From Candidatus Thalassarchaeum betae (GTDB taxonomy: Archaea; Thermoplasmatota; Poseidoniia; Poseidoniales; Thalassarchaeaceae), in contig JAKUUP010000002.1 of assembly GCA_022447095.1 (NCBI GenBank), positions 1 through 64,000 of the forward strand: 64,000 bases of DNA, written 5' to 3'. The position numbers were made by a program, and so were the translations under genes. Positions 56,575-64,000 of this stretch are shown in pieces; position 1 is the first letter of the stretch, and each line of letters starts with the position of its first letter. Under the pieces are notes generated by a model, which was given only the letters and a program-made list of their open reading frames with translations, searched no databases and was not told where the DNA came from.

Positions 56575-57686
56575 GCGAGGATCTCGGCCAGCGCTTCAAG
56601 CAGCATCCTGACGTCGTTGTCGTCGTTGTCGATGTGGGGTGAAACTCTGAGCAGTCCGGCCCGGCTTGTCACCAATATCCCATACTCGTCCTGTAGTCTG
56701 CGGGCCACCTCCTCACTACTGACTCCCTCTGGCAGTCGTAGACTCACTATGGCGCTGCGCTCGGCTTTTGATAGGGGAGAGGCAATTTTGAGATCTAGAT
56801 TCGCAGCACCCTCGATAACGGAGTCAGCCAGAGATAGGTCGTGCCTCCAGACCTCTTCCATACCCATCTGCACCAGTTCATCAACTGCTGCTGCGAGCCC
56901 TAGGGCTGCACCGAAGTGGATAGTGGTGTACTCGAAACGGCTGGCGTCATCGGCAAGTTCCAGCCGGTCGGCCCTCAAGTCCCAGAGGTCGGCGTGGCTA
57001 CGGAAGCCCAGCAGCCCCGGTACCAAGCCGTCCCTCACCGAGGGCGAGATGTATCCAACCGCGGCACCATATGTGCCACGAAGCCACTTGTAGCCAGATG
57101 AGACCAGAGCGTCGGCACCTGTTGCTGAGGCATCGATAGGGAGCATGCCCATCGACTGCGTGGCATCAACGATCAGAACAGCCCCCACAGAATGCGCCGC
57201 CTCAGCGAATCTTGGCAGGTCGTAGCGCTGGCCGTTGGAGTACTCGACATGCGACAGGGTGACCACAGAGGTATCTTGGTCAATCAGTGCGAGTATCTCC
57301 TCTGGGTCCGTGTAGAGGTCCTCGTCGTGACCGGCTAGGCGGATTTCTGCACCGTTTTCCTCAGCGACCCTGCGCCACGGGTACACAGTGGACGGGAAGG
57401 AGGCGCGTGTCGAGACTATGTTGCTGCCGCTTGGAGGGGATATTGCCCATGCGAGCGAGCATAGTAGTTCAGTAGCGCTCGATCCGACGCAGACATCCCC
57501 GATATCGCATGACAGCAACCTCGCGGCGGCTCGGCGTAGTGGTATCATACCGTTCTTCTCTGCCTCGCCGTCAAACTCAGCAGCGCCCCCGCGCGCAAGC
57601 GCTTCAGACCACTCCAATGAGACTCTGTGCGCAGCGGGGGACGTGGTGGCGACGTTCGCGTAGGACAGGTTGGTCCAACTCGGCAT
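56571..57686 (-). CDS. Class V aminotransferase family protein
   Basis: GSSATELLCSLAWAISPPSGSNIVSTRASFPSTVYPW, LSHVEYSNGQRYDL, LIVDATQSMGMLPID, VSSGYKWLRGTYGAAVGYI. Confidence 0.9.
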   Translation of the reverse strand: MPSWTNLSYANVATTSPAAHRVSLEWSEALARGGAAEFDGEAEKNGMIPLRRAAARLLSCDIGDVCVGSSATELLCSLAWAISPPSGSNIVSTRASFPSTVYPWRRVAEENGAEIRLAGHDEDLYTDPEEILALIDQDTSVVTLSHVEYSNGQRYDLPRFAEAAHSVGAVLIVDATQSMGMLPIDASATGADALVSSGYKWLRGTYGAAVGYISPSVRDGLVPGLLGFRSHADLWDLRADRLELADDASRFEYTTIHFGAALGLAAAVDELVQMGMEEVWRHDLSLADSVIEGAANLDLKIASPLSKAERSAIVSLRLPEGVSSEEVARRLQDEYGILVTSRAGLLRVSPHIDNDDNDVRMLLEALAEILA

Positions 57687-57732
57687 ACCTAGCCCTCGGA
57701 GGCAGAGCGACAGGAGTTCTGCTCTTCAAGGC

Positions 57733-58008
57733 TCAGGAGCGTCTGAATTCGGCTAAAAGCGTCTCGAGAGCGGTTTGAATCTGCAGACACAGGGGGCCGT
57801 AGTGGATGGGGAGGTTTGCGTCGTTGAAGATGTCGTCCAGTATCGAGGCAGTCATACCAAGCCTCAGGTCCATCTCCTTGTCCTTGTTGAGAAGCCACTT
57901 CTCCACTGCGTCGTTAGAAAGGTTCCTGATGTTGCGAGGGACTTGCCTGTCATCGAGCTGTCCGATAACCTGAGCAATCTGCTGTATCCTGTCCTCGATG
58001 TCGGTCAA
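57733..58008 (-). CDS. UPF0147 family protein
   Basis: QIAQVIGQLDDRQVPRNIRNLSNDAVEKWLLN...DLRLGMTASILDDIFNDANLPIH. Confidence 0.85.
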   Translation of the reverse strand: MTDIEDRIQQIAQVIGQLDDRQVPRNIRNLSNDAVEKWLLNKDKEMDLRLGMTASILDDIFNDANLPIHYGPLCLQIQTALETLLAEFRRS

Positions 58009-58082
58009 GCATATCCCTCTGACGCGGCCACCCGAGGGGGCTCCTTAAGCGCATCCCCGGAACGAAGTCACATCGGTCTGGC

Positions 58083-58877
58083 TCATCCTGTCCAAGCAGC
58101 CCATGGCATGTCCGTGTTCGAGTGCCCACGCCCCTCGCCTTCGGAGCCAAGCGAAATCAATCCGACTGATACTCCCTCATCGATCAACTCGTCAATCCCC
58201 CACTGCATAGCGGTATCCAGCGAGTCGCCAGTCGAGCGGATTCGCCTATAGACTCTGTAGCTGAGCAGAGACTTGGTAATCGCTTCTCCCACGCCGGTGG
58301 AGGCGACGGCTAAGCCTCCCTGGGTCCAGAAGCCAGAGCCAGGCAACGGGACATCTCCTACCCTTCCTGCCGGACGGCCACTGGTCCCGCCGGTGCTGGT
58401 CGCGCAGGCTAGAGATCCGTTAGAGTCCCTAGTGATGACTCCCACGGTGTCACCGGACTCGTCCTTGGGCGGTCTGCCTTCCACTGCGGCCTTGGGGTGG
58501 CCTCTGGCATCTGCCCAGACCCTCGCCCCGTCACCTGCGAGGCCGTTGATCTCCTCGTCGAGCAGGTCGGCTGCGACGCGAATAGGATTGGGGGTGTCGC
58601 GCATCGCTATGACGAAGCCCATGCGACCGTCAGAGGTCTGCAAGGAGGCATCGAGAAGAATCGAGCCGTCGTTTCGGAATACCGCTCCTGTGCCGGCGTT
58701 GAACACCGGGTCGTTCTCGAGTAGGACGCATGCCTCGACGGCAGCCTCGACGGCCGAACCGCCGGCTTGGAGTATCTCGGCGGCACGCTGCAACGCGGCC
58801 TCGACGTTGTGCTGTCTGTCTGGGCCCGGTCCGGCGCCACCATGTGCCACTGCTGCCGGTATCGTCTTGTCTCCCAT
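58083..58877 (-). CDS. Isoaspartyl peptidase / L-asparaginase (Ntn-hydrolase)
   Basis: AAVAHGGAGPGPDRQ, FNAGTGAVFRNDGSILLDASLQ, GDTVGVITRDSNGSLACATSTGGTSGRPAGRVGD. Confidence 0.93.
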   Translation of the reverse strand: MGDKTIPAAVAHGGAGPGPDRQHNVEAALQRAAEILQAGGSAVEAAVEACVLLENDPVFNAGTGAVFRNDGSILLDASLQTSDGRMGFVIAMRDTPNPIRVAADLLDEEINGLAGDGARVWADARGHPKAAVEGRPPKDESGDTVGVITRDSNGSLACATSTGGTSGRPAGRVGDVPLPGSGFWTQGGLAVASTGVGEAITKSLLSYRVYRRIRSTGDSLDTAMQWGIDELIDEGVSVGLISLGSEGEGRGHSNTDMPWAAWTG

Positions 58878-58967
58878 GGGCAGTCCTGAACGGATCTCAC
58901 CCTCAACCCACCGCTCGGCGAATCACGGTTCCTGTGAGGTGTCATACGATTTTTTCAATAATGAGAA

Positions 58968-59789
58968 ATGAGTCGCCGAGGCGTGGAACCACCATTACTC
59001 TATGTCGGCCTCACGCTGGTGTTCGGATTGGTCGGTGGGCTATTGCCAATACTCAACCAATCCAAGGAGAATATCTCCAAACTGAAGATGCTCACCGGAA
59101 TTGCATCTGGAATCCTCATCGCGTCCGCCATGCTGGTTGTAATTCCCGAGGGATTCGAGCTTGCCTCCGAAGACGAACACGCCGAAACGTTGGTTTTGGG
59201 TGGAGCCATTCTCGCCGGATTCGCACTGATGTTAATTCTCGAAGGTTCGGGCATTGGGCATGCCGTTCATGAAGAGCATCATGATCACGAACATGACCAT
59301 GGACACAGCCATGTCCATCACGGCCCTCCAGGCTGGATGTTGGTATTCGGTCTATCGCTTCACGCCGCGACCGATGGTTTGGCGATTGGAGCGGCGGCGG
59401 CCAGCGGGGGAGTCACTGTGACAGCCGCGGTAGCGTTTGCTGTGCTAATTCACAAAGCACCTGCAGCATTCAGCCTCGGTGTGTTCTCAATGCATGAGCG
59501 GGGAGACAAGAGTAAATCCATTCGCGATGTGGTAATCTTCTCTTTGGCAACACCTGTGATGATCATGGTCGCATTCTATGCATTGACTGACTTGGGACAT
59601 CATATGATTGGATTGGCAATGCTGTTCTCCGCAGGTACTTTCCTGTATGTCGCCACTGTCGATACACTTCCTGATATCCACAATCCCGATACAGGGAGGA
59701 AGGCACTAATGTATGTCATCACAGGAATTATCATTCTGGTAATATTGCTCATTTTGGCTGATTCCCTGAACCTTGGTCACGAACATTGA
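58968..59789 (+). CDS. ZIP-family metal transporter with His-rich loop
   Basis: HAVHEEHHDHEHDHGHSHVHHG; LSLHAATDGLAIGAAAASGGVTVTAAVAFAVLIHKAPAAFSLG. Confidence 0.93.
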   Translation: MSRRGVEPPLLYVGLTLVFGLVGGLLPILNQSKENISKLKMLTGIASGILIASAMLVVIPEGFELASEDEHAETLVLGGAILAGFALMLILEGSGIGHAVHEEHHDHEHDHGHSHVHHGPPGWMLVFGLSLHAATDGLAIGAAAASGGVTVTAAVAFAVLIHKAPAAFSLGVFSMHERGDKSKSIRDVVIFSLATPVMIMVAFYALTDLGHHMIGLAMLFSAGTFLYVATVDTLPDIHNPDTGRKALMYVITGIIILVILLILADSLNLGHEH

Positions 59790-59850
59790 GCCCTCAATGA
59801 AGACGGTCGTTGCGACTCGTGAACCTTGAAGCATTACGGCGAGGTGCCGT

Positions 59851-61905
59851 TCAAGCAGAAGGTTGGGTGTCGGTCCCCTTGGCAATGGTATCGATTACAT
59901 TGGAGAGGCGCTCGACAAGACTGACCTTCTCCTCTGCTCCCACGAGAGCGTGCTCGAGAACCTCATCGAGTGAGTCCACTGCAAACACTTCGACCTTTTT
60001 CTCCCACTTGTCGTCCATCAGGACATCCTGCAGGTTCGCACGGGGTATCACAACCTTCTCGATTCCGGACTTGGCAGCCGCCTCGATTTTAGCAGTCACG
60101 CCGCCGACTGGGAGTATCTCTCCTCGAACCGAGAGCGAGCCTGTCATAGCGAGGTTCTGTTCGATTGGTACGCCCTCAAAGGCACTGATGATGGCAGTTG
60201 CCATCGTGATTGACGCGCTGTCTCCGTCGACGTTGTGAGTGCCGGGAAACTGGACATGCAAGTCATAGTCCTTGATATCCTTGCCAGTGAGCTTCTTGAT
60301 GACAGCACTGATGTTGGTCACACTCTCGTTGGCCAAGTCCGACAGCCCCCCAGTTGCTATGACTCGTCCGGACATCCCCTGGGCAGGTGTGACCATCGCC
60401 TCCACCGGGAGGACTACTCCGGAGTAGTCGGAAAGCCCGCTGTCTGCGCCGAGCACGGCGAGTCCGTTGACTCGTCCGACGCGGTGCCCTCGGTTGACCA
60501 GCAGAGCGTACTCTGACTGGCGCTCGAGGTAGCGGTCCGCTACCTGCTGCTCGAGAGGTTTAGCAATCTCCCTAGCCCGAGTAACGTGTATCGAACGAGT
60601 CAGTTCGGCGCTCTCTTCGGCTGCTAGGTCGCCGGCTATGCGAACTAGGCCGCCGAGCTCGCGCAGTCGCAGAGACAGTTTGCCGCGGCGCCCGCTGCGT
60701 CTCTGCGCCTCCTTGAGTATCAGTGAGATTGAGTCTCGGTCGAAGTGTGGAATCGCCTTGCCTGAGTCCTTGTCCATCTCGTTCCGGACCTCCTGCGCTA
60801 TGAAGCGGACGAGGCGGCGGCGGTTGCGCTCAGTGTCCGGCATGTCGGTGTTGACGTAAACCTCGTATCCGTAGCCTCGGATGCGGCTTCGTAGTGCGGG
60901 GTGCATGTTCTGGAGGCTGTCGAGGTTGCCGGCCGCGATGAGGATGAAATCGGTTGGCACGGGCTCCGACTTGGTCAGTGCACCGGAGGAGCGTTCGGAG
61001 CGGCCGCTGATCGAGAGTTCCTTCTCCTGCATCGCGATGAGCAGAGCCTGTTGCTCCTCCATCCTCAGCATACGGATCTCGTCGATGTAGAGAACGCCCT
61101 TGTTGGCCCGGTGCACAGCACCCGGCTCGACCCTCTCGTGTGCTGGAGTAGCCAGATCGGCACCGGACTGGAACGGATCGTGGCGGACGTCGCCCAACAG
61201 AGCCCCAGCGAGAGTCCCGGTGGCGTCTATGAAAGGGGGTTCGTCGTCGCGCTCGTGCTTGATGAGGAGTTTTGGTATGTTCGCCTCGTCGCCAGCCGTC
61301 AGACGGGTTCGCAGGAAGAAGTAGCCGAATACGAGGATGAATGAGCCGAAGATGAACGTCAGTATCTCGCCGCTGGAGATGGTCGCCAACAGGAGAGCGG
61401 CCCCTATGACGAGGGCGACGAACAGCAGGGTGCGGTTGGTACGTTCCCTCTGTATTCGAATCTGGGCCTTGCGCTCGGAGAGAATCCGGGATCCGCGTCC
61501 AGCCGGGACGGTGCGAACGATTGGTTCATTCTCGTCCTCCGGGTTGCGATAGACCATGATGTCCTCGAGTTGCTCGCCCGGCAGAAACTCGGTCATCGAG
61601 CGTGCCAGCATTGACTTACCTGTACCCGGCTCGCCGACCATGATGACGTGGCGTCGCTGCTCGGCAGCCTTGCGCACCACTATCGAGGCGGCTTCCTGCC
61701 CGATGACCTGATCGACCAGTTTCGGGGGAATTGGCACATCTGCGGTTGAGGTTATGTCGACATCTGAGATCCACTCCTCCACAGGTGTCTCACATATCGG
61801 ATCCTTGTCTTCGGATACGCCGAAAGCAGGTCCGTCTTCCCAGGATTCCAAGGCATCCTGTTCAGGCTGCTCGATGTCGTCCGACTGGGCTGACTCATCA
61901 CTCAT
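59851..61905 (-). CDS. lonB: Archaeal Lon protease (LonB, membrane-anchored)
   Basis: MVGEPGTGKSMLARSMTEFLP, two TMs in the AAA insert, NKGVLYIDEIRML, VQFPGTHNVDGDSASITMATAIISAFEGVPI, AMTGSLSVRGEILPVGGVTAKIEAA. Confidence 0.96.
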   Translation of the reverse strand: MSDESAQSDDIEQPEQDALESWEDGPAFGVSEDKDPICETPVEEWISDVDITSTADVPIPPKLVDQVIGQEAASIVVRKAAEQRRHVIMVGEPGTGKSMLARSMTEFLPGEQLEDIMVYRNPEDENEPIVRTVPAGRGSRILSERKAQIRIQRERTNRTLLFVALVIGAALLLATISSGEILTFIFGSFILVFGYFFLRTRLTAGDEANIPKLLIKHERDDEPPFIDATGTLAGALLGDVRHDPFQSGADLATPAHERVEPGAVHRANKGVLYIDEIRMLRMEEQQALLIAMQEKELSISGRSERSSGALTKSEPVPTDFILIAAGNLDSLQNMHPALRSRIRGYGYEVYVNTDMPDTERNRRRLVRFIAQEVRNEMDKDSGKAIPHFDRDSISLILKEAQRRSGRRGKLSLRLRELGGLVRIAGDLAAEESAELTRSIHVTRAREIAKPLEQQVADRYLERQSEYALLVNRGHRVGRVNGLAVLGADSGLSDYSGVVLPVEAMVTPAQGMSGRVIATGGLSDLANESVTNISAVIKKLTGKDIKDYDLHVQFPGTHNVDGDSASITMATAIISAFEGVPIEQNLAMTGSLSVRGEILPVGGVTAKIEAAAKSGIEKVVIPRANLQDVLMDDKWEKKVEVFAVDSLDEVLEHALVGAEEKVSLVERLSNVIDTIAKGTDTQPSA

Positions 61906-61983
61906 ATCGCTCCCCCGGAGATCGGGCTGACGCTCGCACCTTCTTGAAGGTGCGTCATGGCCAGCATTCGCAAATAGGTGCGA

Positions 61984-64000
61984 TTACTGGCGCCGGCTGA
62001 GGTACTCAGCGCCGTAGTAGTGCCACTGTTCCATGGTCCATCCGGGAGGCAGTCCCTCAGGTGGAAGTGGTGGCATCATAGGTGGTGGGGGCGGTATGTC
62101 CTCAGACAAGCCATCCTCGGCTTCCTGAGAGTGCTCATATTCCTCGTCGCGAACCGTGCTGGCGTAGTCAATTGCCGACTCTGAAGCGAGGCTCTGGCGT
62201 CGCAGAGTGATGGCGAGCGCGAGGACCAGTGCAAGAGATAGCAGAAGTCCGATTCCCACCAATCCCATCGACATCATGGGGCTGGTGCCGGTGGATTCGG
62301 TTTCCGGGTCATCGTCCACAGGTTCTTCGATGATCTCCTGCGGCGCGATGGCGTATATCCGATGCTGCTCCTCCGTAACACGGTCGAAGCCGTTCTGGTC
62401 GATGCCTTCGACTGAGAGCGTGATGTAATCACCGACACCAAGGCCAGCGCCGCTGACGTGGTTGGCGATAAACGGCCCGAGGTTGTGTGAGATGCCCGAT
62501 GAGTGGCAGATTCCAGTTATGCTGTTGCATATCGTCCAGAGGACCTTGATGTCGGTCAGCTCGTACTGCCCCGCGTTCTGAATCATGAACGTCGGATTGG
62601 TGCCGTACTCGACCGTGTCGAAACTAGCCACAAGGTCGGTTTCCCAGAAGAGCGGCAGGTCGTCGACAACATCGATGATGATGATGGCGGCACTGGCGTC
62701 ACCATGCCTGTCTTCCAAGGTTATAGTGACCACCTCTTCCCCAGAATCTTCCCACGCCATGGTCAGTATGCCAGTTATGGGATTGAACTGGACTGCACCG
62801 GGGACGAAGGTCATCGCCGTGGCCCAGATCTCTTCATCTGGGTCGTCGATGTCTGTCATCCTGTCGAGCAACTCAAGGGTGATCCTGTCGCCGATCTTGA
62901 CAGTAAACTCGTCGATTCCGGTCAGGTCGATGCGGGGTGCATCGTTGACGTTGAGGACGTGGAAGGTGATTACGGTGTCCGAGAACTTGACGCCGTCACT
63001 GGCCCTGACGGTGATTTCGGAGATTCCGGTCGAGTCGTCGTCAAGTGAGCCAACGGAGAGAGAGTGGCCGGAGATGCTTGCATCGACCAGTGACTCGTCT
63101 GAGTTACTGAGCAGTTCAAGCGTCAGTCCTGAGACTGGGACAGGGTAGCCGTTGTCATCGGTGTCGGACAGGAACTCTGACAGACCGATGCTGGCGGAGC
63201 CGCCTTCTTCGAAGGACTGAGTCGGTATAGATGCCCACCTAGGGGCACCGTTCTCTATCACGTTGAACATCATCATTCCAGAGTTAACGTCGTCGCCGTC
63301 ATCTACCGTGACGAACATACCCTGTGGGACGGGGTTGCCTTGGCCGTCTCTGATGACTTGACTGAACTCGACGACTATTTCGAGCGTCGAGGAATCCCAC
63401 TCCACAAACTCGGGAGAGTTACTGTCGATACTAAGCAACGAAATCGGAGTCTCGGCGTCGTGGACGAGACCGATCACAGAGACCCTTTCCTGGGTCTCGA
63501 CCTTGACAGTAGGCATCCCGGCGTACTGAGGGTGTCCGTTGCCCAGAACGATGGGCAGGGCGTTTTCCAATTCGAAGGCTGCGGCGGATATCATCCAGTC
63601 GCTTGACTGGCCGCCAGCATCGGTCCACTTGATTCTGAGGTCGTAATCCCCCACTTCAGCATTGAGAGGAACTGCGATTGTGTGGACATAGCGGGCGTTG
63701 CCGCCGCTTCCCACCATGTCAATATCGGTGATCCATGCTTCGTCCCACATCTCGGATCCTGCCGTAGAGTAGTGCATCGTAGGTGTCAGCGTGGACATGT
63801 CGTCCACCAAGTCGTTGGGCAGGGCGGTCGACTCGAACTGGATGGTGTCGCCCCTCTCGATCGAGGTCGAGGCTATGGCCGTCGGCTGGTTGGAGACAGG
63901 CGGCATGTCGTGCAGCGCGCTGTCGTCGGCGTAGTCGTTCGACGATACACGATCCGCGGTGAGGCCGAGGAGCATGGCTCGGAAAGTCGTGGCGCCGGAT
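61984..64000 (-). CDS. Large secreted cadherin/dystroglycan-like protein with C-terminal TM and Pro-rich GWTMEQWxxYG tail (5' end beyond the window)
   Basis: DTDDNGYPVPVSGLTLELLSN, NDAPRIDLTGIDEFTVKIGD; TM MSMGLVGIGLLLSLALVLALAITLRR; tail PPPPPMMPPLPPEGLPPGWTMEQWHYYGAEYLSRRQ; frame open to the window edge. Confidence 0.8.
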   Translation of the reverse strand, partial: SGATTFRAMLLGLTADRVSSNDYADDSALHDMPPVSNQPTAIASTSIERGDTIQFESTALPNDLVDDMSTLTPTMHYSTAGSEMWDEAWITDIDMVGSGGNARYVHTIAVPLNAEVGDYDLRIKWTDAGGQSSDWMISAAAFELENALPIVLGNGHPQYAGMPTVKVETQERVSVIGLVHDAETPISLLSIDSNSPEFVEWDSSTLEIVVEFSQVIRDGQGNPVPQGMFVTVDDGDDVNSGMMMFNVIENGAPRWASIPTQSFEEGGSASIGLSEFLSDTDDNGYPVPVSGLTLELLSNSDESLVDASISGHSLSVGSLDDDSTGISEITVRASDGVKFSDTVITFHVLNVNDAPRIDLTGIDEFTVKIGDRITLELLDRMTDIDDPDEEIWATAMTFVPGAVQFNPITGILTMAWEDSGEEVVTITLEDRHGDASAAIIIIDVVDDLPLFWETDLVASFDTVEYGTNPTFMIQNAGQYELTDIKVLWTICNSITGICHSSGISHNLGPFIANHVSGAGLGVGDYITLSVEGIDQNGFDRVTEEQHRIYAIAPQEIIEEPVDDDPETESTGTSPMMSMGLVGIGLLLSLALVLALAITLRRQSLASESAIDYASTVRDEEYEHSQEAEDGLSEDIPPPPPMMPPLPPEGLPPGWTMEQWHYYGAEYLSRRQ

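Overview
This window looks like a compact chromosomal segment of a euryarchaeon, probably Marine Group II / Candidatus Poseidoniales. That taxonomy is inferred from gene content and style: a DNA polymerase D small subunit, LonB, aIF2-alpha, Nop10, NOB1, archaeal ribosomal proteins L37e/L40e/L44e/S27e, and many secreted PKD/cadherin/DxDxDG-repeat proteins. I see about 65 credible protein genes and five tRNA genes (Thr-TGT, Glu-TTC, Val-TAC, Ser-CGA, Val-CAC). I see no rRNA, CRISPR array, transposase or prophage. Most of the window is housekeeping. The points most worth a second look are: (1) a Cas4/Dna2-like Fe-S nuclease fused to two OB-folds, with no CRISPR nearby; (2) a ribosomal protein L44e that has lost 3 of its 4 zinc-ligand cysteines while neighbouring zinc r-proteins keep theirs; (3) a GcvH-like protein lacking the lipoyl lysine and carrying an acidic insert; (4) a bacterial-type (class II) CCA-adding/poly(A) polymerase in an archaeal context; (5) a ParB-fold protein resembling the free-serine kinase SerK; (6) tandem Sco1 proteins with different Cys-rich inserts at the same site; (7) a putative membrane-tethered wHTH regulator directly upstream of a ~1000-aa DxNxDG-repeat lipoprotein; (8) recurring secreted-protein modules (CTDxxAxNYxxxAxxDDGSCEY repeats; a Pro-rich GWTMEQWxxYG tail). 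No clear new defence system or mobile element was found. All family calls are by eye from motifs; no database search was run.
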